Numbered from the stretch's first letter, positions 25,388-35,054 are shown. The stretch: DNA of 39,031 bases from Spirochaetae bacterium HGW-Spirochaetae-5 (GCA_002839285.1 PGXT01000013.1:1-39031), one strand, 5' to 3'. Numbers and translations are program-made. Notes: generated by a model not told the origin, from the sequence alone.

Positions 25388-26340
25388 AATACTTAATTTG
25401 TGGAGTTGGATCAATTGGTTTAAGACATTTAAAAAATTTGAAATTTTTGGGTCATAATGACATAATATTATACACAACGGGAAAGAGTTTGGTGCCAGGT
25501 TATTTGGAGGCTACTAAGGATCTGGATAAATATTCAGATATTGATAAAGCTTTAGCCCAAAATCCAGATGTATGTATGATAACAAATCCAACTTCATTAC
25601 ATATTAGCACTGCTATAAAAGCTGCTGAAAATAACTGTCATCTCTTTATTGAGAAGCCTTTATCACACAATCTTGAAGGATTAGGTGATCTTCTGAAGAT
25701 AACCGAAGATAAGAGACTTATAAGTTTTATTACTTATCAATTTCGTTATCATCCTCATGTGAAAATACTTAAAGATATTTTTAAAAATAATCGTAAAACA
25801 GAATATGGAAAACCTTTATATGTGACGTCGGAATGGTCAGAGTATCTTCCAGACTGGCATCCATGGGAAAATTACAAGGAAGGATATTCTGCAAGAAATG
25901 ATCTTGGTGGAGGTGTATTATTAACACAAATTCATCCTGTGAATTACATTAATTACATTTTTGGAGAAATTGATAAAATTACGGTCAATAAAGCATCAAC
26001 GAAAAGTCTTGGTATTGATGTAGATGATGTAGCTGATTTGCTTATTTCTTTTATCAATGGTTTAACCGGTCATGTGCATATTGATTTTTTACAGAAACCG
26101 AGAGTTCATACAATGAAAATTGTTACTGACATGGGTCGTTTCGAGTGGGATTATCATGAAAATCGGTTGGTTTTTCTTGGCTCTAATGGGGATATTATTA
26201 ATTTTGAAAATGATGGTTTTGATAGAAATGATATGTTTATAGATATGTTATCAGATTTTATTGATTGTGTAAAGAATAAAAAGGAAACTAAATTTAATTT
26301 AAAGAGTGCAATAAAAGAAATGCATCAATTGATTGGATGA
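25384..26340 (+). CDS. Gfo/Idh/MocA-family sugar oxidoreductase
   Basis: 318 residues. The N-terminal Rossmann domain begins MKYLICGVGSIGLRHLKNLK. Then come MITNPTSLHISTAIKAAENN and the family signature CHLFIEKPLSHNLEG (EKP). The substrate half includes YQFRYHPHVK, DLGGGVLLTQIHPVNYINYI (conserved His) and HIDFLQKPRVHTMKI. NAD(P)-linked oxidation or reduction of a sugar ring or nucleotide sugar is expected. Coupled to neuA by an ATGA overlap, so it belongs to the nonulosonic-acid operon; such proteins accompany neuA in several flagellin-modification loci. Confidence 0.9.
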   Translation: MKYLICGVGSIGLRHLKNLKFLGHNDIILYTTGKSLVPGYLEATKDLDKYSDIDKALAQNPDVCMITNPTSLHISTAIKAAENNCHLFIEKPLSHNLEGLGDLLKITEDKRLISFITYQFRYHPHVKILKDIFKNNRKTEYGKPLYVTSEWSEYLPDWHPWENYKEGYSARNDLGGGVLLTQIHPVNYINYIFGEIDKITVNKASTKSLGIDVDDVADLLISFINGLTGHVHIDFLQKPRVHTMKIVTDMGRFEWDYHENRLVFLGSNGDIINFENDGFDRNDMFIDMLSDFIDCVKNKKETKFNLKSAIKEMHQLIG

Positions 26341-26419
26341 GATTTTATTTATTATTAACGATTGGTATGTTGTATTTAATTTAGTTGCTAATTTTTAGAA
26401 ATTTGTTGTTTAATGAATA

Positions 26420-27352
26420 ATGAAGGAGGGGGCTTTGAGGGAAATACCAATTTTTGATGGAATTTTAAAATTGCATTTTGTTAATAAAGTTCTATTGAAA
26501 TTCTATGAGAGAAGCAATAACCTTCGAATCAATGATAGTCTTGATCGAGCAATCAATGAGTCTAAAAGTGAAATAACTAAGATTTCATCACAAAAAGAAA
26601 AAATATATGTTCTTGGAAATGGCCCATCTCTCAGAGAAAGTCTTAGAGTTGGAATAAAAATTCTCAAACAAAATGATTTAATTTGTGTTAATTATTTTTC
26701 TCAATCAGATATGTTCGAGAATTTAAAACCAAAATACTATGTGGTTCTTGACCCCCATTTTACTGACAAAAATTCAGTTGAGAAACAAAATTGTATATTA
26801 ACTGTAAAGCGTATTAATGAAAAAACTACTTGGGAATTGATTATTTTTATTCCTGATTTTATGAAAGAGTGGAGTTATTTTAAGGAAATTACAAATCCAT
26901 ATGTTAAAATTATTTATTTTAAAACGGATTGTATTGATTTTTTAGAAGATGAAATGATAGAATTTAAATTAGCGATGGACAATAGATTTTTTTTAAAGGG
27001 TTGTGGAATTACGGTATTACATGCTGCAATATATTTGTCACTTACTTTAGGTTATAGAAAAGTTTATATTATTGGTGCTGATCACTCATGGCATGTCGAT
27101 GTGAGAGTAGATCAAAATGATAATTCTTTGCTGTCCAACTACTCGCACTTTTATGAAGAAAAGAGGGACTGGTCTCGTCAAAGTGCTTTTCATGGATTTT
27201 CAATGACATCTCTTTTTGAATCTTGGGTATCAGTTTTTAAGGGGCATGAAAAACTAAAAAGATATGCCGATTTTTGTAAAAGTGAAATATATAATGCTTC
27301 TGAACTCAGTTGGATTGATATATATGAGCGTAAGAAATTAGGTAGTGAATAA
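26420..27352 (+). CDS. Cst-II/MptE-like protein, candidate nonulosonyltransferase
   Basis: 310 residues from ATG 26420. AAGGAGG lies inside the first codons, five bases before TTG 26435, so the real start may be that TTG (305 residues). The core shows KIYVLGNGPSLRES (nucleotide-binding GNGPSL), NYFSQSDMFENLKPKYYVVL, GCGITVLHAAIYLSLTLGYR and KVYIIGADHSW. The same order of motifs occurs in GT42 sialyltransferases (Cst-II) and in the MptE/DUF115 superfamily. Placed directly after the neuB-neuA genes, it is a good candidate for transferring the CMP-nonulosonic acid, but this is inference and DUF115-type function remains possible. Confidence 0.7.
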   Translation: MKEGALREIPIFDGILKLHFVNKVLLKFYERSNNLRINDSLDRAINESKSEITKISSQKEKIYVLGNGPSLRESLRVGIKILKQNDLICVNYFSQSDMFENLKPKYYVVLDPHFTDKNSVEKQNCILTVKRINEKTTWELIIFIPDFMKEWSYFKEITNPYVKIIYFKTDCIDFLEDEMIEFKLAMDNRFFLKGCGITVLHAAIYLSLTLGYRKVYIIGADHSWHVDVRVDQNDNSLLSNYSHFYEEKRDWSRQSAFHGFSMTSLFESWVSVFKGHEKLKRYADFCKSEIYNASELSWIDIYERKKLGSE

Positions 27353-27722
27353 CTATAATGAGCAAAATGAAATTTGTTAATTGAATTCTACGAATTGCGG
27401 AGTAAGTTTATATTGAGATGTGGAATTCGTATTTTTTAAAGAATATGATACCAAGTTTAGTGGTAAAGATTTAAATCTAGGGTAGAGTTCTGATCATTAA
27501 GCGGATCTGATTATATATGTTCATAAAAAGTTTTAATAGCGTTATTTGAAAAATTAAACTAGCAAATTTCAATATAAAAATTATAAAGAAATACTTTCTT
27601 CATCAAAAGAAGAATTATTAAAATTTACTTTTATGGGGATCGGAAGCTAGGTAAAAGAAAGGTCTTAAAGAAATAATCTACAGTTAAGAATATTTCTTTA
27701 TATAATATATCAAGGAGAAGAG
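27353..27722. other. AT-rich gap with a possible gene remnant
   Basis: No intact gene. An 8-bp stem TACGAATT/AATTCGTA with a long loop ends in a T-run near 27430-27440 and could be a weak terminator. About 30 codons near 27560-27650 read like a protein (KEILSSSKEELLKFTFMGIG) between stops, perhaps a decayed gene. CAAGGAGAAG at the end is the ribosome binding site of the next gene. Confidence 0.35.
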
Positions 27723-28862
27723 ATGGAGGGGAAAGATAAACTAACAGTTATTTCAGCGGTGCCACCATGGGGATTCGGTGGTGTTAATCAGGTTATGGAA
27801 TATCTTGTAAATAATATCAGTGCTAATTATGTGTTTCCTGATACTAGAAAAAAATCATTGAAGAAGATAATTAAAAAAAGAGAGTTTTCAAAAATCTTTG
27901 ATGAGATTGAAAGGCGAAAAAATTATATAGAACATTTTAATCGAAAGATTTCTATGTTTAAGAATAAAACGGTTTTAATCATTCATCCGCAGTCTATTGG
28001 GTTTGAATTAGTAAAAAATATTATTAAAAGGAATACTAAAATTTATTTTTATGTTATGGATAATAGTTTTTTTTGTGTGAAATCTTATAATCACAGAGCA
28101 GGCAATGTTTGCTTAGATTGCATCTCTGGTAATTATTTAAATGCAAAAGATAATGCATGCGAACCTTTTCCGTATCCGTACGACATTGAAGACAATATAG
28201 ATTTTCTTGATTTCTTACAAGAGGAAGTGGATAAGCTCTTTTTTGTGACTCAAAATAAAAATCAAACAGAATTGATACAAAATCATTTTGGTCATAATGT
28301 AAATATTAAGCAGATTGGATTAGTACCAAATGATGTTTTAGGAATAGATTGCAACCCAACTAATAGAATATTTTTTGATTTTATATATCATGGACATGCA
28401 GTAGATGCTAAAGGTTTTTCGTATGTGTTGAGTCTGGCTCAAAGAATGGCAAATAGACTCTTTTTATTTCCTTTTTGCAAACCTGAAAATATTGATGTAA
28501 GCACTTATCCAAATATTTACTTTGTTCCAATGACATGGGATTCCGGATTAGAGCATCACATCGAGTTTTGTGGAGTTGTTTTATGTTTGAGTTTATGGTC
28601 TGCCCCAATAGAAGGAGCATTGTTGAAATCATTACTCAAGGGTAAAAAAGTAGCCGTTTTTAAAACGCAATATACATTTAATAATGAGCTCCTAGATGAT
28701 TGTGTCTTGAAGTTAAATAGTTTGGATATTAATGAAAATGCTTTGATATTGGAGGAATATTTAAAATCATTTATCGATATTAATAAGCAGCAATTATATA
28801 TTAAAGGTTTGATAGCTGAAATGGAAAATAAAATTAAAGTTTTTTTTGAGACTGATTTTTAA
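27723..28862 (+). CDS. GT-B fold glycosyltransferase, divergent
   Basis: 379 residues with a strong AAGGAG before the ATG. The N-terminus (LTVISAVPPWGFGGVNQVME) has the glycine loop typical of GT4-like enzymes. A cysteine cluster (CLDCISGNYLNAKDNACEP, about residues 137-155) may bind zinc. The C-terminal half has IYHGHAVDAKGFSYVLSLAQ, YFVPMTWDSGLEHHIEFCGV and SLWSAPIEGALLKSLLKGKK, with the Glu of PIEG in the place of the GT4 nucleotide-binding Glu. The 292-base gap after it holds nothing I can support. Confidence 0.72.
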   Translation: MEGKDKLTVISAVPPWGFGGVNQVMEYLVNNISANYVFPDTRKKSLKKIIKKREFSKIFDEIERRKNYIEHFNRKISMFKNKTVLIIHPQSIGFELVKNIIKRNTKIYFYVMDNSFFCVKSYNHRAGNVCLDCISGNYLNAKDNACEPFPYPYDIEDNIDFLDFLQEEVDKLFFVTQNKNQTELIQNHFGHNVNIKQIGLVPNDVLGIDCNPTNRIFFDFIYHGHAVDAKGFSYVLSLAQRMANRLFLFPFCKPENIDVSTYPNIYFVPMTWDSGLEHHIEFCGVVLCLSLWSAPIEGALLKSLLKGKKVAVFKTQYTFNNELLDDCVLKLNSLDINENALILEEYLKSFIDINKQQLYIKGLIAEMENKIKVFFETDF

Positions 28863-29154
28863 ATTAAATGTGATTGTAATGACTGCTAAACTTTTGTTTA
28901 AAAAAGCTATAATTTTGCAATTTATTATATGGATTTAATTAAACTAAATGGAACACTGCAATTTTATTTTTTCACAGGTTAGAAAATTGTAATCATATTA
29001 CCAAAAATTGTATCAAAATATCATAACCGTATATTTTTTGATGAAGAGAGACGAAAGTTGATAAATAAAGTCCAGGTAATAAAAAATAGATAGAATGAAA
29101 CCATTTCCCTTAATTAAAACAACAGAAAAATATTAAAGGATTAATAAAATTTTA

Positions 29155-30081
29155 ATGAGGATCGAAAAACCTTTAGTAACCATAGTGACAATTACTTTTA
29201 ACATAATCAAATCAGGTAGGAAAGATTATTTTAAGCAATGTTTGGAATCAGTTCACAATCAAACTTATCCCAACATTGAACACCTTGTGGTGGATGGTGC
29301 ATCATTTGATGGCACATCGGATTTAATCCAAGAATATGCAGATAAAGGATGGGTGAAATATATCTGCGAACCGGACACTGGAATCTACGATGCTATGAAC
29401 AAGGGGATTAAGAATGCCAAAGGGAAATATATTGCATTTCTTCATTCCGATGATTTCTACCATGGCAATGATGGTATAGAATGTACAATTGCTGAGTTGG
29501 AAAAAACAAATGCAGATTTTTCATATGCGCCTGCAGTGATGATGAAAAAGGACGGTTCATATGATTATAATAATTTTTATTGCAAACCCCAAATTTCAGT
29601 AATTTTTTATTGTATGCCCTTTTGTCATCAAACTATGTTTACGAAAAGAACTGTTTTACTTAAAGAGAATATGTTTAACGATAATTTTAAAAGTGCAGGA
29701 GATTATGATTTAATCATCAGGCTGTGTTTGAACAATTATAAAAGTATATTTGTTGATAACTTATTCACAACTTTTAGAGACGGAGGAATTTCTGCTAATG
29801 ACAATGAATTGAGTTATAGAGAGGTCTGGGAGGCATATTATAAAAATTATAACTATTTATGTTCTATCAGTATTGATGAATGTAAAAACATTTATGAGAA
29901 AGGTTATGAAAATATACCTCTAAAATTGGCAGTTAAACTTAAATTGAGAAATAATTATTTTAATTATTACGAATATTTAGCAAACAGAATATTCATAAAG
30001 AAAGTAATAAGTATAATCGGTTTTCAAATTAAAAAAAGGTTAAGGCAAATTTTAAGAAAAATATATTGCTTTTTAAAATGA
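29155..30081 (+). CDS. GT2-family glycosyltransferase
   Basis: 308 residues of a GT-A fold. It shows VTIVTITFN, FKQCLESVHNQTYPNIEHLV, VDGASFDGTSDLIQEYA, CEPDTGIYDAMNKGIKNAKG and FLHSDDFY (metal-binding DD), all standard for GT2. The C-terminus is basic, with hydrophobic and lysine-rich stretches that could touch the membrane. It adds one sugar to the growing glycan; donor and linkage are unknown. The ribosome binding site is weak (AAAGG about 17 bases upstream). Confidence 0.9.
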   Translation: MRIEKPLVTIVTITFNIIKSGRKDYFKQCLESVHNQTYPNIEHLVVDGASFDGTSDLIQEYADKGWVKYICEPDTGIYDAMNKGIKNAKGKYIAFLHSDDFYHGNDGIECTIAELEKTNADFSYAPAVMMKKDGSYDYNNFYCKPQISVIFYCMPFCHQTMFTKRTVLLKENMFNDNFKSAGDYDLIIRLCLNNYKSIFVDNLFTTFRDGGISANDNELSYREVWEAYYKNYNYLCSISIDECKNIYEKGYENIPLKLAVKLKLRNNYFNYYEYLANRIFIKKVISIIGFQIKKRLRQILRKIYCFLK

Positions 30082-30182
30082 AATAAAATTTTGATTTCAG
30101 GATTTAGTCCAATAAAAAGTGAAATTGAGACACAATCTTTAAATGTCCATTAATGTGATTTGACATGAAAGAAGGATAATAG

Positions 30183-31481
30183 ATGATAAAAATACTATTT
30201 ACTACACCAATTTTAGAACATCCTCCTGTCGGAGGTCCACAATTGAGAATTGAAAACTCGATAAAGGCCTTGAATTTAATTTCTGAGTTACATGTTATCT
30301 CGCGTGTTCCAATGCATTTAATCGGGGGTGTTGATGCTGAAATATTTTATAGATCTATTAGTAATGAGTTTGGCTATTCTCCTAATGCCCATTATTGTTC
30401 CTCGAATCTTTTTGAAAAAATCGCGAATTACAGGTTTAAAATAAAACTGAATTTAATAAACAAATTTTTAAATTTACCTTTCAAATCATATAACAGAATT
30501 TATAATTCTTTTTTCAAAAAGAATAAGCCATTTGACGTGAACGAAGACGCTGATTATATAATAAAATATGTGAATAATAATAATATTGATATAATCTGGT
30601 TTGGTTATGGTAATATTTCTTACGAGCTTATGAAGTCAGTAAAATTGGCTCTGCCTCACGTAAAAATGGTTTGTGATACGGATAGTGTCTGGTCTCGATT
30701 TGTTTTGAGAGAACTCGATGTGGAGGATGATCCACATCGAAGACAAAGAATCGAAGAAGAAGGACGTAAGAAAGAAGTTGAAGAAAAAGATTGGGCAGGT
30801 TTCATGGATGTAACCACTGCTGTCTCTGAGGTTGATGCTGAATATTATAGATCCATTGCGACAGATAAAAACAGGATCCATGTTTTTTCAAATGTTATTG
30901 ATACGGATACATATAAGGGATCATATATTAAGCCTGAAGGCTTTAAAAGACCATGCATTTATCTTGCCGGTAGCTTTGGTCATGATAATAGTCCTATGGA
31001 TAGGGCTGCAATGTGGGTGGTTGAAGAAATTTATCCGATTGTTAAAAAATCAATGCCTGAAATTAGTTTTTATATTATAGGCAGAAATTCTGAAAGACTT
31101 ATAGGTAGGATTGACGATGATTCTATTCGGGTAATTGGTAAGGTTGACTCGGTTCTCCCTTATCTTTGTAACGCTGATGTATCTTTAGTCCCTTTGAAAT
31201 TTGAATCAGGTACAAGATTTAAAATACTTGAAGCTGGTGCTTGTGGTATACCTATCGTTTCTACAACTCTGGGTGCCGAAGGAATACCTTTAACTCATAA
31301 TTTTAATATTTTAATTGCAGATACACCGGAGGATTTTGCTAATGCTATAATAAGACTGATAAAAGATGAAAAATTCGCGCAATTTCTTGCACGTAATTGT
31401 AAGAAGCTTATTGAAGAAAATTATAGTGTCAACTATTTAGTAAAAGAAGGGCAAGATATCATTAAGTTTTTGAAGCAATAA
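30183..31481 (+). CDS. GT4-type glycosyltransferase
   Basis: 432 residues, GT-B fold. The N-terminus reads MIKILFTTPILEHPPVGGPQ (glycine-rich acceptor-side loop) and RIENSIKAL. The C-terminal donor domain has IYLAGSFGHDNSPMDRAAMW, FYIIGRN, IRVIGKVDSVLPYLCNADVS and KILEAGACGIPIVSTTLGAE with the conserved Glu pair. AAGGATAAT precedes the ATG. A cytoplasmic polysaccharide glycosyltransferase is expected; the donor sugar cannot be read from sequence. Confidence 0.9.
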   Translation: MIKILFTTPILEHPPVGGPQLRIENSIKALNLISELHVISRVPMHLIGGVDAEIFYRSISNEFGYSPNAHYCSSNLFEKIANYRFKIKLNLINKFLNLPFKSYNRIYNSFFKKNKPFDVNEDADYIIKYVNNNNIDIIWFGYGNISYELMKSVKLALPHVKMVCDTDSVWSRFVLRELDVEDDPHRRQRIEEEGRKKEVEEKDWAGFMDVTTAVSEVDAEYYRSIATDKNRIHVFSNVIDTDTYKGSYIKPEGFKRPCIYLAGSFGHDNSPMDRAAMWVVEEIYPIVKKSMPEISFYIIGRNSERLIGRIDDDSIRVIGKVDSVLPYLCNADVSLVPLKFESGTRFKILEAGACGIPIVSTTLGAEGIPLTHNFNILIADTPEDFANAIIRLIKDEKFAQFLARNCKKLIEENYSVNYLVKEGQDIIKFLKQ

Positions 31482-31503
31482 AAATATATTTAAAGGATAA
31501 ATA

Positions 31504-31938
31504 ATGTTTGAAGAAATAAAAATAAAAAATGAAATACTTGCAATTATAGTCCGTGCGGATTTTTCAAATCATGGGATTAACTTTTTTACTCCCGATGATT
31601 TTTCCCAACAGCTTGCATATATGTCACATCCTGCAGGGAAAGTGATTGATCCTCACGTTCATAATCCTGTAAAAAGAGAAGTTCATTTTACTAAAGAAGT
31701 ACTATTTATTCGAAAAGGAAAACTCCGCGTTGATTTTTATGATGACTGTAAGAACTATCTCGAAAGCAGAATTTTAGAATCTGGAGATGTACTTTTACTT
31801 GCTTCAGGTGGACATGGATTTGAAGCTTTGGAAGACTTGGAAATGTTTGAGGTTAAGCAGGGACCATATGCCGGTGAAAATGATAAAACACGGTTTCAAG
31901 GTATAAATAATAATGGAGTCTGCACAAAGAATGAATGA
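31504..31938 (+). CDS. Cupin-fold protein
   Basis: 144 residues with AAAGGA upstream. The cupin metal-site region reads DPHVHNPVKREVHFTKEVLF (His/His/Glu) with GKLRVDFYDD; the second motif is SGDVLLLASGGHGFEAL. Small cupins of this kind occur in sugar-modification clusters, where some are isomerases or epimerases of keto sugars. It lacks the typical QdtA/FdtA N-terminus, so I do not assign that function. The stop overlaps the start of the aminotransferase. Confidence 0.82.
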   Translation: MFEEIKIKNEILAIIVRADFSNHGINFFTPDDFSQQLAYMSHPAGKVIDPHVHNPVKREVHFTKEVLFIRKGKLRVDFYDDCKNYLESRILESGDVLLLASGGHGFEALEDLEMFEVKQGPYAGENDKTRFQGINNNGVCTKNE

Positions 31939-33058
31939 TAAATTTATACCTGTATGCGAACCCTTCCTGACAGGTAATGAGCTTAAGTATATAACTGATG
32001 CTGTATCAACCGGATGGATCTCATCAGCCGGTTCTTATATAGAAAAGTTTGAACACGCTTTTGCCGAATATTGCGGTGTCAAATATGGAGTTGCAGTTTG
32101 TAACGGTACTGCGGCGCTTCATTTGGCCATTACATCCCTTGGCATTGGTCCAGGTGATGAGGTTATTATACCGGACTTTACAATGGTTGCTTCAGCTTTT
32201 GCTGTCTGCTATTCGGGGGCTAAACCGGTATTTGTAGATGCGGATATATGCACATGGAATATTGACACAAATAAAATTGAAGAAAAAATTACTACTAATA
32301 CTAAAGCCATAATGCCGGTACATATTTTCGGGAATATGTGTAGCATGGATAAAATTGCTGAAATTGCGAATAAGCATAATCTTTTTATCATTGAAGATGC
32401 TGCCGAAGCCCATGGTGCAGAGTATAAAGGGAAGAAGGCCGGAAGTTTTTCTGATATTGCTGCTTTCAGTTTTTTTGCCAATAAAAACATTACCACCGGC
32501 GAGGGTGGAATGATTATTACCGGCGATGAAGAACTTTATAAAAAGGCAAAATATTTTAAAAACCTCTGTTTTCCGCTAGATGGATCAAGAAATTATCTTC
32601 ATAATGAAATAGGTTTTAATTACAGAATGAGCAATCTTCATGCGGCAATAGGTCTTGCCCAGGTTGAAAGAGCTGATTATTATAGAGAGCTAAGAATTAA
32701 AAACCACATGCTTTATAGAAAATACCTTTCAGATTGTGAAGGTGTTGTTTTTCAGACAGATGAAGATAATTCATTAAATGTTCATTGGATGAATTCTATT
32801 CTTATAGACTCTGTTAAATACGGCAGATCAAGAGATGAGCTTATAATTCATTTGAAAGAGAGCGGAATTGACACCAGACTTCTTTTCAATGGGATGCATA
32901 GGCAGGCATCACTTAAAGAATATGGATGTGATTGTACTGGGGAATATAAAATAACTGATTATCTTTCTGAATCCGGATTTTATCTCCCTTCGGGTAGTGG
33001 ATTATCCGAAGATGATATAAAACGTATTTGTAATATAATTGTCAAATTTCATAAATAA
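31931..33058 (+). CDS. DegT/DnrJ/EryC1/StrS-family sugar aminotransferase
   Basis: The ATG at 31931 gives the family N-terminus MNDKFIPVCEPFLTGNELKY; an ATG six codons earlier lies deeper in the cupin gene. About 375 residues. Motifs: GWISSAGSYIEKFEHAFAEY, VCNGTAALHLAITSLGIGPG, DEVIIPDFTMVASAFAVCYS, EDAAEAHGAEYKGKKAGSFS and FSFFANKNITTGEGGMI (PLP lysine in NKNI). It transaminates a keto-sugar nucleotide using PLP. A dTDP-keto sugar derived from the RfbB product is a plausible substrate. Confidence 0.95.
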   Translation: MNDKFIPVCEPFLTGNELKYITDAVSTGWISSAGSYIEKFEHAFAEYCGVKYGVAVCNGTAALHLAITSLGIGPGDEVIIPDFTMVASAFAVCYSGAKPVFVDADICTWNIDTNKIEEKITTNTKAIMPVHIFGNMCSMDKIAEIANKHNLFIIEDAAEAHGAEYKGKKAGSFSDIAAFSFFANKNITTGEGGMIITGDEELYKKAKYFKNLCFPLDGSRNYLHNEIGFNYRMSNLHAAIGLAQVERADYYRELRIKNHMLYRKYLSDCEGVVFQTDEDNSLNVHWMNSILIDSVKYGRSRDELIIHLKESGIDTRLLFNGMHRQASLKEYGCDCTGEYKITDYLSESGFYLPSGSGLSEDDIKRICNIIVKFHK

Positions 33059-33070
33059 GAGTGTTGAAGA

Positions 33071-33823
33071 ATGAGTGTATTTGGTAAAAACTATTCAGCT
33101 TACTATGACCTTCTTTATAAGGATAAAGATTACAAAGTGGAAGTAGATTATATAAATGAAATTATCACAAAATATTCAAAGAGAAGTTGTAAAACAATTC
33201 TCGACATAGGTTGTGGCACAGGCAAACATCTAAAGTGTTTTAAAGATTCTGGATTTGATGTAGCAGGTGTCGATCTTTCGGAAAATATGATTGCAGAAGC
33301 AGAAATTCTTCTGGAACAGGCAGAAAATCTTCAATGTAGTAAAGCTTCAGAGTTTAATTTGAATAAAAAATTTGATGTTATTGTATCTCTTTTTCATGTT
33401 ATGAGTTATCAGACAGAAAACCTTGAGCTCGAGATGGTTTTTAAAAATGTATATGATCATCTTGAAGATGGTGGTTTGTTTATTTTTGATTTCTGGTATG
33501 GGCCGGCAGTGTTGACAGATCCGCCGGTCGTTAAGATTAAACGTATGGAAAATGATAATATAAAAGTAACACGTTTAACTGAACCATTTATGAATCCGAA
33601 TACTAATACAATTGATGTTAAATTTGAAGTGATGATAGAAGATAAAATTTCACTTACTCATGATGTAATTCGAGAAACACATAAAATGAGATATCTATTT
33701 TTACCGGAAATTGAGCAATGTCTTTCTAATAATGGATTGAAGTTTATTGATTCATTTGAATGGTTAAAGACAAATGAATTATCATTTAGTTCTTGGTATG
33801 GTTTAGTGGTGGCTTGTAAATGA
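33071..33823 (+). CDS. SAM-dependent methyltransferase, amino-sugar N-methyltransferase-like
   Basis: 250 residues. SAM motif I is ILDIGCGTGKHLKCFKDSG, followed by GVDLSENMIAEA and VIVSLFHVMSYQ. The overall pattern (N-terminal YSAYYDLLYKDKDYKVEVDY, internal GGLFIFDFWYGPA) resembles TylM1/DesVI-type N,N-dimethyltransferases of amino sugars, which fits its place directly after the sugar aminotransferase. O-methylation cannot be excluded. It overlaps the next gene by 4 bases. Confidence 0.85.
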   Translation: MSVFGKNYSAYYDLLYKDKDYKVEVDYINEIITKYSKRSCKTILDIGCGTGKHLKCFKDSGFDVAGVDLSENMIAEAEILLEQAENLQCSKASEFNLNKKFDVIVSLFHVMSYQTENLELEMVFKNVYDHLEDGGLFIFDFWYGPAVLTDPPVVKIKRMENDNIKVTRLTEPFMNPNTNTIDVKFEVMIEDKISLTHDVIRETHKMRYLFLPEIEQCLSNNGLKFIDSFEWLKTNELSFSSWYGLVVACK

Positions 33824-35034
33824 GAGTAGGTATTTATATTCCTCATTTTTCTCCAAAATCAGGTGGTGCTTATTCTTTTCAAAATACAATTATAAAATCA
33901 CTTCAAGAAACAATGACAGATCATGAATTTTATATTTTTTATTCCGGACAGCAATTTAAAAAAGAACATTCATCAATTAAATTTATTCCTGTGAGTATTG
34001 ATAATCCTAATAAAACGGCCTTGGTTAAATTATTGTTACGAATGAGAAAAAATATTTTTTTGAAAAAACTTTTTAAAAAAGAAAAAGTTTTAAAACTCAA
34101 CGAAGCAGTACTTGAAAATCATATAGAGTTAATATGGTTTATCACTCCTTTTTATGAATATGTTGAAATTCCCTTTATAATTACCGTGTGGGATCTACAA
34201 CATCGATTTCAGCCCTTTTTTCCTGAAGTAAGTGTCTCAGGGTGGAGTTGGGAGTCAAGAGAAAATCTCTATAAATCAATACTGCCACGTGCAGCATTTG
34301 TAATAACAGGAACTGAAGAGGGAAAACGAGAAATATCTTTTTTCTATGGAATTAGTGAAAGACGTATTAAAATTATACCGTTACCTACTCCTGAGTTTAT
34401 CAATAATCCAGTTATTACAGATTCAGAGAATGTTGAGTTAAAAAAACTAACAAATCCGATTTTGTTTTACCCTGCACAATTCTGGCCGCATAAAAATCAT
34501 ATTGCCTTATTGTTTGCATATAAAATATTGAAGGAAAAATATAATTTATTATTCGATCTTGTATTTGTAGGCTCTGATACAGGTAATTTAAGTTATATTG
34601 AAAATATCATTGAAGATTTGGGGCTGCAGGAAAATGTTCATAATTTTGGTTTCATTTCATTTAACGATATGATTTTTTTATATAAAAATTCATTTGCTCT
34701 TGTGTTCCCAAGTTTGTTTGGTCCTGATAATCTTCCGCCTCTGGAAGCTATGGGTTTGGGTTGTCCTGTGGTAATTTCTGATCAGCCAGGTATTGAGGAG
34801 CAATTGGGAGATGCCGCATTGATAATTGATACAACAAATGAAAATGTAATTGTCGAGGCGATTCTTAAGCTCAAAAATGATGAAACGTTAAGAACTGAGT
34901 TGATTCAACGCGGTTACAAAAGAGCTAATAGTTTTAAAAGTGAAGATTATATTAGAATGATGATCAATATAATTGATGAATTTAAGCCTTATAGAAGATG
35001 CTGGAGTTCCAATGATAAATACATTCATCTATAA
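33820..35034 (+). CDS. GT4-type glycosyltransferase
   Basis: 404 residues. The N-terminus MRVGIYIPHFSPKSGGAYSF carries the glycine loop; WDLQHRFQPFFPEVS and FVITGTEEGKREISFFYGIS are typical of the mannosyltransferase-like GT4 group. The donor domain has LFYPAQFWPHKNHIALLFAY, NVHNFGFISFNDMIFLYKNS and PSLFGPDNLPPLEAMGLGCP with the two conserved acidic positions. A GDP-mannose donor would fit manC, but this is only suggestive. Confidence 0.92.
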   Translation: MRVGIYIPHFSPKSGGAYSFQNTIIKSLQETMTDHEFYIFYSGQQFKKEHSSIKFIPVSIDNPNKTALVKLLLRMRKNIFLKKLFKKEKVLKLNEAVLENHIELIWFITPFYEYVEIPFIITVWDLQHRFQPFFPEVSVSGWSWESRENLYKSILPRAAFVITGTEEGKREISFFYGISERRIKIIPLPTPEFINNPVITDSENVELKKLTNPILFYPAQFWPHKNHIALLFAYKILKEKYNLLFDLVFVGSDTGNLSYIENIIEDLGLQENVHNFGFISFNDMIFLYKNSFALVFPSLFGPDNLPPLEAMGLGCPVVISDQPGIEEQLGDAALIIDTTNENVIVEAILKLKNDETLRTELIQRGYKRANSFKSEDYIRMMINIIDEFKPYRRCWSSNDKYIHL

Positions 35035-35054
35035 AATAGGTATTATAACTATTT

